Assembly (NCBI RefSeq): GCF_000379825.1
Contig: NZ_KB903838.1
Coordinates: 125,046 to 189,045, forward strand
Source: Longispora albida DSM 44784
GTDB taxonomy: Bacteria > Actinomycetota > Actinomycetes > Mycobacteriales > Micromonosporaceae
Length of the DNA: 64,000 bases
Direction of reading: 5' to 3'
This document shows positions 40,564 through 48,131 of this stretch, one piece after another. Position numbers and translations under genes: made by a program. Position 1 is the first letter of the stretch, and every line of letters starts with the position of its first letter. The notes below the pieces were generated by a model. That model saw only the letters and a list, made by a program, of their open reading frames with translations. It did not search any database and was not told the DNA's origin.

Positions 40564-42980
40564 CACGACGACTGGTCGTGATCGGCAACGGGATGGTGGG
40601 CCAGCGCATGCTCGACGAGCTGCTGCCTGGCTGGGCCGTCACTGTGCTCGGCGCGGAGCCGTGCCGGGCGTACGACCGGGTGCGGCTGTCCGCGTACGTC
40701 GACGGGGCGACGGCCGCCGAGCTGAGCCTGGCAGCGGGCAACGACGCGGAGTTCGTGCTCGGTACGCGGGTCACCGGCATCGACCGCGATCTGCGGATGG
40801 TGCACACGGATGACGGGGCTGCCTACGGGTACGACGCGCTCGTGCTGGCGACCGGGGCCCGGCCGTTCGTGCCGCCGGTGCCGGGGGCTGACCTGCCCGG
40901 CTGCTTCGAGTACCGGACGCTGGCCGACCTCGACGCGCTCCGGGCGTACGCGGCGGGCAAGCGCACGGGTGCCGTGATCGGCGGCGGGCTGCTCGGCCTC
41001 GAAGCGGCCCAGGCGCTGCGGTCCCTGGGGCTCACGGCGCAGATCGTCGAGTACGCCCCGCACCTCATGCCGGCCCAGCTCGACCCGGCCGGCGGAGCAC
41101 TCCTGCGCAGGCTCGTCGAGGACCTGGGCATCACCGTCCACACCGAAGTCTCCGTCACCGCGATCAGGAGGGAGTGGGACCCCTCATGCCGTGATAGCGA
41201 CGTGAGGGGTCCCCTGATCATGGAAGGCCCGGGGATAGAGGTCGATGTCGTCGTGTTCGCGGCTGGGGTCCGGCCGCGTGACGAGCTGGCCCGGCAGGCC
41301 GGCCTGGCCGTCGCGGCCCGGGGCGGCATCCACGTGGACGCCCTCGGCCGGACCGCCGACCCCGCCGTCTACGCCATCGGCGACTGCGCGGCGATCGACG
41401 GCCGCGCGTACGGCCTCATCGCTCCCGGCTACGCCCTCGCCAAGGCCGTCGCGGCCCAGCTCAACGGGACGACCCCCAAACCGGCCACTGTGGACACAGC
41501 GACGAAGCTCAAGCTGCTCGGTGTGGACGTGGCCAGCTTCGGCGTGACGAGCGGCCCGCTCGACGTCGTGTACTCCGACCCGGCCCACGCCGTCTACGCC
41601 AAGCTGGTCCTGTCCGACGACGCGCGGACCCTGCTCGGCGGGGTGCTCGTCGGTGACGCCTCGGCGTACCCGTCGCTGCGCGCGGCGCTCGGCGGCCCGC
41701 CGCCCGGCAAGCTCGCCGAGCTGCTGACCACGCCAGCGGACATCCCTGGTTCCGCGCAGGTCTGCTCGTGCCACGCGGTCACGAAGGACACGGTCGCCGA
41801 GGCCGTCGCGGCGGGCTGCTCGGATCTGGCGGGGCTGAAGGCGTGCACGAAGGCCGGTACGGGCTGCGGGTCGTGCGTGCCGCTGCTGAAGACGTTCCTG
41901 AGCAGCTCGTCGAAGGCGCTGTGCGAGCACTTCACCCAGTCACGGCAGGAGCTCTTCGACCTGGTCAGGGTCAGGCGCATCACGACGTTCTCCGCGCTGG
42001 TCGCCGCGCACGGTACCGGTGGCGGCTGTGATGTCTGCAAGCCCGCCGTGGCCTCGATCCTGGCCTCGCTCGGCAACGGCCACATCCTCGACGGCGAGCA
42101 GGCCGCGCTCCAGGACACCAACGACCACTTCCTCGCGAACCTCCAGAAGGACGGCAGCTACTCGGTCGTGCCCCGCATCCCCGGCGGGGAGATCACGCCG
42201 GACAAGCTGATCACGATCGGGGAGGTGGCCCGCGACTTCGGCCTGTACACGAAGATCACGGGCGGGCAGCGGATCGACCTGTTCGGTGCCCGGGTGGAGC
42301 AGCTGCCGCTGATCTGGCGGCGGCTCGTGGACGCGGGCTTCGAGTCGGGGCACGCGTACGGCAAGGCGCTGCGGACGGTGAAGTCGTGCGTGGGCTCGAC
42401 GTGGTGCCGGTACGGCGTGCAGGACTCGGTCGGGCTGGCCGTGGAGCTGGAGCTGCGGTACAGGGGACTGCGCTCGCCACACAAGATCAAGTCGGCGGTG
42501 TCCGGCTGCGCCCGGGAGTGTGCCGAGGCCCGGGGCAAGGACTTCGGCGTGATCGCCACCGAGAACGGCTGGAATCTCTACCTCGGCGGCAACGGCGGCT
42601 TCCAGCCCCGGCACGCTGACCTGTTCCTCACGGATCTGTCCACAGCGGACCTGGTCCGATATATCGATAGATTTCTGATGTACTACATCCGGACCGCCGA
42701 CCGCCTCCAGCGCACCTCGGCCTGGCTCGAAGCCCTCGACGGCGGCCTGGAGCACCTCCGCGCCGTCATCGTCGACGACGAGCTGGGCCTGTGCGCGGAA
42801 CTCGACGCCGCGATGGCAGGCCACGTCGCCAGCTACGCCGACGAGTGGCGCGCGGTCCTCGACGACCCGGCCAAGCTCAGCCGGTTCGTGTCCTTCGTCA
42901 ACGCACCGCGCGAGCCGGACCCCTCGATCGCGTTCACCGTCGAACGTGGCCAGCCCGTCCCCGCCGGAGGCCCCCGATGA
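40560..42980 (+). CDS. nirB: Nitrite reductase [NAD(P)H] large subunit
   Basis: The ATG overlaps the previous stop. The 806-residue enzyme has an FAD/NAD module (RLVVIGNGMVGQRMLDEL, GAVIGGGLLGLEAAQAL), two BFD-like [2Fe-2S] parts (SCHAVTKDTV, GTGCGSCVPL, TGGGCDVCKP) and the sulfite/nitrite reductase domain with siroheme and [4Fe-4S] cysteines (VKSCVGSTWCRYG, KSAVSGCARECAEARGKDFG). It reduces nitrite to ammonium with NirD. Inside the flavin module, bases 41162-41219 form a long palindrome that replaces the usual sequence between two strands (residues about 202-220). Confidence 0.95.
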   Translation: MTRRLVVIGNGMVGQRMLDELLPGWAVTVLGAEPCRAYDRVRLSAYVDGATAAELSLAAGNDAEFVLGTRVTGIDRDLRMVHTDDGAAYGYDALVLATGARPFVPPVPGADLPGCFEYRTLADLDALRAYAAGKRTGAVIGGGLLGLEAAQALRSLGLTAQIVEYAPHLMPAQLDPAGGALLRRLVEDLGITVHTEVSVTAIRREWDPSCRDSDVRGPLIMEGPGIEVDVVVFAAGVRPRDELARQAGLAVAARGGIHVDALGRTADPAVYAIGDCAAIDGRAYGLIAPGYALAKAVAAQLNGTTPKPATVDTATKLKLLGVDVASFGVTSGPLDVVYSDPAHAVYAKLVLSDDARTLLGGVLVGDASAYPSLRAALGGPPPGKLAELLTTPADIPGSAQVCSCHAVTKDTVAEAVAAGCSDLAGLKACTKAGTGCGSCVPLLKTFLSSSSKALCEHFTQSRQELFDLVRVRRITTFSALVAAHGTGGGCDVCKPAVASILASLGNGHILDGEQAALQDTNDHFLANLQKDGSYSVVPRIPGGEITPDKLITIGEVARDFGLYTKITGGQRIDLFGARVEQLPLIWRRLVDAGFESGHAYGKALRTVKSCVGSTWCRYGVQDSVGLAVELELRYRGLRSPHKIKSAVSGCARECAEARGKDFGVIATENGWNLYLGGNGGFQPRHADLFLTDLSTADLVRYIDRFLMYYIRTADRLQRTSAWLEALDGGLEHLRAVIVDDELGLCAELDAAMAGHVASYADEWRAVLDDPAKLSRFVSFVNAPREPDPSIAFTVERGQPVPAGGPR
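41162..41219. repeat. Palindromic element inside nirB
   Basis: Outer arms GATCAG (41162-41167) and CTGATC (41214-41219) and inner perfect 11-bp arms GGGACCCCTCA (41176-41186) and TGAGGGGTCCC (41203-41213) form a nested hairpin within the coding sequence. The frame stays open through it. It looks like a dispersed palindromic repeat that landed in a gene without breaking it. Confidence 0.7.
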
Positions 42981-43297
42981 GCTGGACAGTCATCTGCGCG
43001 AAGGAAGACCTGCTGCCGGGCAGGGGAGTGGCGGCGCTCGCCGGGCCGGTCCAGATCGCGATCTTCCTGACCCCCAGCCTTTCCCTGTACGCCGTGGGCA
43101 ACCTCGACCCGGCCAGCGGCGCGTGTGTCCTGTCCCGGGGCATCCTCGGTACCCGGGCCGGCACGCCCGTCGTCGCCTCCCCGATGCACAAGCACGCCTA
43201 CGACCTGGCGACCGGCCGGTGCCTGGACGACGAGCGGCTGGCCGTCCCGGTGTACCCGATCCGCGAGCGCGACGGCCTCGTCGAGGTCGGCCTGTGA
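42977..43297 (+). CDS. nirD: Nitrite reductase small subunit
   Basis: The ATG overlaps the nirB stop. The 106-residue protein has the Rieske-like fold of NirD (WTVICAKEDLLPGRGVAAL, VGNLDPASGACVLSRGI, SPMHKHAYDLATGRCLDD) but, as normal for NirD, not the full Rieske ligand set. It completes the NADH-nitrite reductase. Its stop overlaps a 14-codon mini-ORF. Confidence 0.93.
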   Translation: MSWTVICAKEDLLPGRGVAALAGPVQIAIFLTPSLSLYAVGNLDPASGACVLSRGILGTRAGTPVVASPMHKHAYDLATGRCLDDERLAVPVYPIRERDGLVEVGL

Positions 43298-43338
43298 CCG
43301 GGCCGCTGCGCGTGATCATCACCGGGGTCAGCACGTGA
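43294..43338 (+). CDS. 14-codon mini-ORF coupling nirD and hemD
   Basis: GTG at 43294 overlaps the nirD stop (GTGA), and the stop at 43336-43338 overlaps the GTG start of the next gene (GTGA). The frame encodes MTGPLRVIITGVST. Its first bases are repeated: a 16-base identical sequence (TGTGACCGGGCCGCTG) occurs at 43293-43308 and 43346-43361, so the mini-ORF may derive from a tandem duplication of the hemD start. It could pass ribosomes from nirD to hemD. It may not yield a stable peptide. Confidence 0.5.
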   Translation: MTGPLRVIITGVST

Positions 43339-44423
43339 CCGCCCTTGTGACCGGGCCGCTGGCCGGGTTCACGGTGGCGGTGACCGCCGAGCGGCGGCGC
43401 GCCGAGCTGGCCGCGATGTTCGAGCGCCGTGGGGCACGCGTGGTGTCGGCACCGGCCCTGAGCATCGTGCCGCTGGCCGACGACGCGGGCCTGGCAGCCG
43501 CGACCGGCGACTGTGTGACCCGGCCACCGGACACAGTGGTGGCCACGACCGGCATCGGGTTCCGTGGCTGGCTGGAGGCCGCGGAGGGCTGGGGCGCCGG
43601 CGAGGAACTGCGTGCGGTGCTCGGCCGCGCCGAGCTGGTCGCGCGCGGCCCCAAGTCGAGGGGCGCGATCCGGGCAGCTGGCTTCGCCGAGGCCTGGCAC
43701 GCCGAGTCGGAGTCCTGCGCGGAAGTACTGGAACGGCTGCTCGCCGCCGGCGTCACCGGCCGCCGGATCGCCCTCCAGATGCACGGCGAGCCGCAGGCCG
43801 AGTTCGTCGCCGCGCTGCGGGCGGCAGGCGCCGACGTGGTCGAGATCCCGGTGTACCGGTGGGTGCCGCCACCAGACCCGGCCCCGCTCCGCAGGCTCGC
43901 CGCGCAGATCACAGCCGGGCAGGTCGACGCGGTCACGTTCACGAGCGCGGCCGCCGTGACGGCACTGCTCGACCTGGCCGGCCCGGAAGCACCCGCGATC
44001 CTCTGCTCCTTCCGCGCCGGGGTACTCGCGGCGTGCGTCGGGCCGGTGACGGCCGCCCGGCTGGCCGCCGAAGGAGTACCCGTGGCGATCCCCGGGCGCT
44101 CGCGGCTCGGCGCGCTCGTGAAGACCGTCGAGGACGAGCTGCCAGCTCGAGCCGTGCGCGTGGGCACGCTGGACATCCGGGGCCACGCCGTGCTGGTCGA
44201 CGGCGAACCCCGCCAGCTGCCACCCGCCCCGATGGCCGTGCTGCGCGCGCTCGCGGCGGAGCCCGGCCGGGTACACAGCCGGGCCGAGCTGCTGGCGGCC
44301 CTGCCCCGGGGCGCCGACGAGCACGCCGTCGAGATGGCCGTGACCCGGCTGCGCGCGGCGCTGGCCCCGGCCCGGTACGTCCAGACGATCGTCAAGCGCG
44401 GCTACCGGCTCCGGGACGGCTGA
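43335..44423 (+). CDS. Uroporphyrinogen-III synthase with C-terminal winged-helix domain
   Basis: I start at GTG 43335, which overlaps the mini-ORF stop; GTG 43347 is an alternative. The protein has about 362 residues. The first 255 form a HemD-like two-lobe domain (PLAGFTVAVTAERRRAEL, FTSAAAVTALL) that closes hydroxymethylbilane to uroporphyrinogen III. The last 90 form an OmpR-type winged helix (PMAVLRALAAEPGRVHSRAE, VEMAVTRLRAAL, YVQTIVKRGYRLRDG). This fusion is known in actinomycetes. In this operon it supplies siroheme precursor for NirB, and the winged helix may give regulation. Confidence 0.9.
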   Translation: MTALVTGPLAGFTVAVTAERRRAELAAMFERRGARVVSAPALSIVPLADDAGLAAATGDCVTRPPDTVVATTGIGFRGWLEAAEGWGAGEELRAVLGRAELVARGPKSRGAIRAAGFAEAWHAESESCAEVLERLLAAGVTGRRIALQMHGEPQAEFVAALRAAGADVVEIPVYRWVPPPDPAPLRRLAAQITAGQVDAVTFTSAAAVTALLDLAGPEAPAILCSFRAGVLAACVGPVTAARLAAEGVPVAIPGRSRLGALVKTVEDELPARAVRVGTLDIRGHAVLVDGEPRQLPPAPMAVLRALAAEPGRVHSRAELLAALPRGADEHAVEMAVTRLRAALAPARYVQTIVKRGYRLRDG

Positions 44424-45124
44424 TGCTGCTCGCGGTGGCACACGGTACGCGGCATCCGGGCGGGCGGGCACAGATCGGGGCACTGGCGGAGCGGGTGCGT
44501 GCGCTCCGGCCGGGGCTCGGTGTCAGCCTGGCCTACGTGGACATCCAGGAACCTCGGGTGGCCACGCTCAGGCCGGAGCCGGGGGCGGTGGCTGTCCCGT
44601 TGCTGCTCTCCACCGGGTACCACCTCAGGAACGACATGCCGCACGGCCTGCCAGTGACGGCGGGCCTGGGCCCGGACCCTGCTCTGGCCGATGTCCTGGC
44701 CCGGCGGCTGGCCGGCGTCGAGGCGCAGGACGCTGTGGTGCTCGGCTGGGCTGGATCGAGCAGACCCGAGGCGCGGGCCGACCTCGCCGGAGTGGCGGCG
44801 GACCTGACCGCCCGCCTGCCCTGCCGGGTCGTCACGAGCACCACGAACGCCAGCCAGGCGGTCGCCGCGCTCCGTACCGGCGGCGCCCGGCGCGTCGTCA
44901 TCGCGTCGTACCTGCTGGCGACGGGAGCCTTCCATGAGGCGCTACTCCGGGCTGGCGCCGACGAGGTCACAGAGCCGCTGGTCACCGCAGCGAGCCTCGC
45001 CGGACTGGTTCTCGCCCGTTACGACGCTGGACAGTCCCGGAGCAGGCTGTCGAAGGCCGGGCCGGCGGCATCAGCCGGGAACACGCGGGCGGTGGCGGCT
45101 TGGTCCGGCGACACGATCGCGTAA
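44423..45124 (+). CDS. Sirohydrochlorin chelatase, CbiX-like
   Basis: The ATG overlaps the previous stop (TGATG). The 233-residue protein begins MLLAVAHGTRHPGG, the metal-binding histidine motif of CbiX/SirB chelatases, and repeats it in the second half in the usual degenerate way. A central LSTGYHLRNDMPHG segment matches the family. It inserts iron into sirohydrochlorin to make siroheme for NirB. The last 35 residues are unlike the family and overlap the convergent gene by 106 bases. Confidence 0.9.
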   Translation: MLLAVAHGTRHPGGRAQIGALAERVRALRPGLGVSLAYVDIQEPRVATLRPEPGAVAVPLLLSTGYHLRNDMPHGLPVTAGLGPDPALADVLARRLAGVEAQDAVVLGWAGSSRPEARADLAGVAADLTARLPCRVVTSTTNASQAVAALRTGGARRVVIASYLLATGAFHEALLRAGADEVTEPLVTAASLAGLVLARYDAGQSRSRLSKAGPAASAGNTRAVAAWSGDTIA

Positions 45125-45573
45125 TGGTCGGCGAGGTAGGACAGGCCCCACGGCTCCCGGGCGTGGGCGCGCACGAGCGTCTGGCCGCATCTCGTGCAGG
45201 CGATCCACGGTACGAGGACGGGCCTGGTCTCGGCTCCGGTGTCCTCGTCCTCGTCCTCGCCAGGCAGTTCCGCGAGTTCGGCCAGCCGCACGCTGGGCTG
45301 GCTGCCGTCGCTGCGGCAGGTGGCCAGGCTCGGCGTGAGTGCCTCCAGTACACCCCAGGTCTCCGCCGTCACGGCGATCTGCGCCCGCGTGGTCTCGCTG
45401 ACGGGGATCTCGTGCTCGAGGAGGGCGGAGACGAGAAGGCCCAGGCCAGCCTCCTGTTCCCCGATGGCCCAGCATTCCCGGACCTGCCTGGCCTCGGGCT
45501 CTGGCAGCAGGCTCGCCAGCCTGTCCCAGGTCAGGGCGTCGTCGCCGGTCACCGGGAGGGGTTCGTGGCTCAC
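45019..45573 (-). CDS. Hypothetical protein converging on cbiX
   Basis: I start at GTG 45573, preceded by GGGAG; the protein has about 184 residues, is acidic and has no membrane segment. It contains a CTRCGQ motif (one CxxC) near residue 140 and a run of Glu and Asp (GEDEDEDTGAE) just before it. I do not recognise a family. Its last 35 codons are antisense to the end of the chelatase gene. A single CxxC could be half of a zinc site. Confidence 0.65.
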   Translation of the reverse strand: MSHEPLPVTGDDALTWDRLASLLPEPEARQVRECWAIGEQEAGLGLLVSALLEHEIPVSETTRAQIAVTAETWGVLEALTPSLATCRSDGSQPSVRLAELAELPGEDEDEDTGAETRPVLVPWIACTRCGQTLVRAHAREPWGLSYLADHYAIVSPDQAATARVFPADAAGPAFDSLLRDCPAS

Positions 45574-45735
45574 CGCGCCATTCTCCCACCCGGTGCCGAT
45601 CGCACCACGGGAAGTGCCCCGGCCGGGACCGCCGGGGCACTGTTCACCGCTTGTGCTCACTCTTCTCAATACCCGGTGCGGCTCCGTCCATAAAGGAGCA
45701 TCCCAGGAACTGGAACGCCCGGGGCGCGTCTCCGG

Positions 45736-46086
45736 TCAGGGTGCGCCGCCCGTGCAGCGGCGGGTGGTGGAATCGGTGACGGTCGCGCCCGTCGAGTCGG
45801 TGACCACGATCGACACCCGGGGCGAGGTGTTGGCCGAGCAGCCGAAGCTCACGTATGTCTTGTTGTCGTGCTGCGGGAAGTAGTACCCGTTGTAGCTCCA
45901 CTTGATGGTCACCGGGCCGACGGCGCCGGAGTGCCAGGCCTCGCAGAACAGGCTGTAGCGGATCGGCTCGCAGAACATGTCGGCGGTCAGCCCGGCGGCC
46001 TGGGCCGGGGTGGCCGCCGCGAGCATCGCACCAGTCAGGCCGGTCGCCATCGCGAGTGCGCCCAGCGAACGTCGCCAAGAACTCAT
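45736..46086 (-). CDS. Small secreted four-cysteine protein
   Basis: The 116-residue protein has a Sec signal peptide (MSSWRRSLGALAMATGLTGA, cleavage after AQA near residue 30) and an 85-residue mature region with four cysteines (FCEPI, FCEAW, GCSAN, RCTGG). It starts behind AGGAG. I do not recognise the family. The upstream gap shared with the adenosine deaminase gene carries 10-bp repeats of the TCCGAACG type also seen before the locus 2 Cys-peptide. Confidence 0.75.
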   Translation of the reverse strand: MSSWRRSLGALAMATGLTGAMLAAATPAQAAGLTADMFCEPIRYSLFCEAWHSGAVGPVTIKWSYNGYYFPQHDNKTYVSFGCSANTSPRVSIVVTDSTGATVTDSTTRRCTGGAP

Positions 46087-46203
46087 GTCGTACTCCTGTC
46101 TCAGGCGCAGCCCCGCACTGTGACGGCGGCCACTCGTTTCGAACTCCGGTCATGGTGCCGCGCCCGCCGGTCCCAGCTCAAGAGCGCTGATCCACTGAGG
46201 ACG

Positions 46204-46223
46204 ATTCCGAACGATCCCGAACG
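46204..46223 (+). promoter_or_regulatory. Two tandem 10-bp TCCGAACG-type repeats
   Basis: ATTCCGAACG (46204-46213) and ATCCCGAACG (46214-46223) follow each other directly in the divergent gap between the secreted protein gene and the adenosine deaminase gene. The motif and 10-bp phase match those at 34231-34260. Confidence 0.5.
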
Positions 46224-46254
46224 CCGCCCCGCCGCCCAGGGGTACCCTGGCCCG

Positions 46255-47196
46255 GTGCGTGATCTTGTTCAGCTTCCGAAGGCCCACCTGCACGTCCACC
46301 TGGAGAGCGCTGTCCGGCGCTCGACGGTCCGGGAGCTGGCGGGTACGGAGATCGACGAGGGGCCGTACGGGACGTTCGCCGAGTTCGCCGCCCAGCGGGC
46401 CCTGATCCGTGACGCGCTGCGCACGCCGGAGCACTTCCGCCGGGTGGCGCTGGAGTTCTGTGCCGACGAGGCCGCGCAGGGCGTCCGGTACGCGGAGGTG
46501 ACCTTCACGGCCGCCGCCCACGAGGAACGCCTCGGCGAGCCGGGCATGCCGCTGGCCGCCGTGCTGGAAGGCCTGGCGGAGGGCCAGCGCGCGTACGGCA
46601 TCGACACGCGCGTGATCCTCGACCACTCGCGCCGCCGGCCGGTCAGCCGCTTCGCCCGGACCCTCGAACTCGCCCTCGCGCACCCGGAGGTGGTGGCGAT
46701 CGGGCTGGCCGGCGACGAGGCGTACCCGCTCGCGCCGTTCGCCGGCGTGATCAGGGCTGCGGACGAGGCCGGCGTGCGGCTCGTGCACCACGCTGGGGAG
46801 ACCGGCGGGCCGGGCAACATCCGGGAGGCGATCCGTACCGGGCTAGCCGCCCGGATCGGGCACGGCGTCCGCGTCCTGGACGACCCGGAACTGGTCACGG
46901 AGGTACGTGACCTGCGGGTGCCGCTGGAGGTGTGCCCGAGGTCGAACGTCCTGCTCCACGTCGTGGGCTCGCTGGCCGAGCACCCGCTGCCGAGGCTGGT
47001 CGAGGCCGGGCTGGCCGTCACGGTCAACACGGACGGGGAGGGGGCGCTCGCCGCGGAGTACACGATGATCCAGGAGACCTTCGGGACCTCCGATGCCGAG
47101 CTGGCGGCCCTCGCGGTGACCACAGTGGACGCCAGCTTCGCGCCGGAGGCCGTGAAGGCCGAGCTGCGCTCTGGCATCGCGCGCTGGGCGGCCTGA
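46255..47196 (+). CDS. add: Adenosine deaminase
   Basis: I start at GTG 46255, giving 313 residues (MRDLVQLPKAHLHVHLESA). The metal-binding HLHVHLE motif is at the N-terminus, followed by the catalytic VRLVHHAGETGGPGNIREAI region, ARIGHGVRVLDDP and the final VTVNTDGEGALAAEY. It deaminates adenosine to inosine in purine salvage. The second conserved aspartate motif is usually S/N-T-D-D-P; here it reads NTDGE, a modest change found in some family members, so a related nucleoside or adenine substrate is possible. Confidence 0.88.
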   Translation: MRDLVQLPKAHLHVHLESAVRRSTVRELAGTEIDEGPYGTFAEFAAQRALIRDALRTPEHFRRVALEFCADEAAQGVRYAEVTFTAAAHEERLGEPGMPLAAVLEGLAEGQRAYGIDTRVILDHSRRRPVSRFARTLELALAHPEVVAIGLAGDEAYPLAPFAGVIRAADEAGVRLVHHAGETGGPGNIREAIRTGLAARIGHGVRVLDDPELVTEVRDLRVPLEVCPRSNVLLHVVGSLAEHPLPRLVEAGLAVTVNTDGEGALAAEYTMIQETFGTSDAELAALAVTTVDASFAPEAVKAELRSGIARWAA

Positions 47197-47348
47197 CCTG
47201 GGGTTTGTGCCCCCGATTCCGGTTCGGCGCGCTGGCGGGTGCCAGGGAGCGCTGTTTCGCGGCCAGCCGGGGCGTGCGGGCGTAGCGTGGTCGGCGTGAG
47301 CAGGCCGGCCTGCGCCGATGGCCGGCCGTGAACGGCAGGGGGCTCGCG

Positions 47349-47702
47349 ATGCCGAGCACACCAGGAACGACCGACATCAGTAAGCACGTCGCCGCGGCGC
47401 TGGAGTGTCACCGCCGATGTGAGGAAACCATCTCGTACTGCCTCGACAAGGGCGGCCAGCACGCCGAGGCGGCCCTGATCAGGGCGCTGACAGACTGCGC
47501 CGACATGTGCCGGATGTGCGCGGACTTCATGGTGCGCCGCTCCGAGTTCAGCGTCCGGCTCTGTGGCATCTGCGCCGACGTGTGTGACCGGTGCGCCGAC
47601 CTGTGCGCGATGTTCAGCAACGACCCGCAGATGGCCCGCTGCGCCACGGCCTGCCGCCAGTGCGCGTCCCTCTGCCAGGAGATGGCTGGCGCCACGCACT
47701 GA
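47349..47702 (+). CDS. Four-helix-bundle copper-binding protein (Csp-like)
   Basis: I choose ATG 47349 behind AGGGGG. The 117-residue protein contains 15 cysteines in the helical pattern of copper storage proteins and DUF326: ALECHRRCEETISYC, DCADMCRMCADFM, LCGICADVCDRCADLC and ARCATACRQCASLCQ. The cysteines line the core of a helical bundle that binds many Cu(I) ions. There is no signal peptide, so it is the cytosolic form. It would buffer or detoxify copper. Confidence 0.92.
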   Translation: MPSTPGTTDISKHVAAALECHRRCEETISYCLDKGGQHAEAALIRALTDCADMCRMCADFMVRRSEFSVRLCGICADVCDRCADLCAMFSNDPQMARCATACRQCASLCQEMAGATH

Positions 47703-47813
47703 GTACTTCTGACGCGATGGCTGGCGGCGCTAGGCTCGGCCGTGCGCCGGACGGTGTCCGCTGTGGACTCGCCGGGCGCAGACTGATCCGCCCCCGGAGA
47801 CGAGGACCCAGCC

Positions 47814-48131
47814 ATGCAGCAGCGCAGCCGGATCGTGGACATCGAACTGCCCGACGGCGAGGTGATCGCAGCCGAGGTGGTGCTGGCCGGAGCCGGGGGC
47901 GACGCCGGAGCCCTCGACCGGCTCAAGCTGGACGAGACCCGGGCCGCGATCGGCCGGATCGGCCGGTGGGTCGTCGAGGAGGTCCGCGCGGCGCTGCCCG
48001 ACAAGCCCACGACCCTCGGCGTCGAGTTCGGCCTCAAGTTCGGCATGAAGTCCGGCAAGCTCACCAGCGTGCTCGCCGAGGCCAGCGGGGAGGCGAGCGT
48101 CGTGATCCGGCTGGAGTGGAAAACCTCCTAG
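47814..48131 (+). CDS. Trypsin-co-occurring domain 1 (CU044_2847) protein
   Basis: The 105-residue protein begins MQQRSRIVDIELPDGEVIAAE and ends with the family signature TLGVEFGLKFGMKSGKLTSV and VVIRLEW. The trypco1 domain occurs in actinobacterial conflict and immunity systems, often next to trypsin-like proteases. None is visible here, so this copy appears to act alone. The stop overlaps that of the convergent MocR gene. Confidence 0.8.
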   Translation: MQQRSRIVDIELPDGEVIAAEVVLAGAGGDAGALDRLKLDETRAAIGRIGRWVVEEVRAALPDKPTTLGVEFGLKFGMKSGKLTSVLAEASGEASVVIRLEWKTS

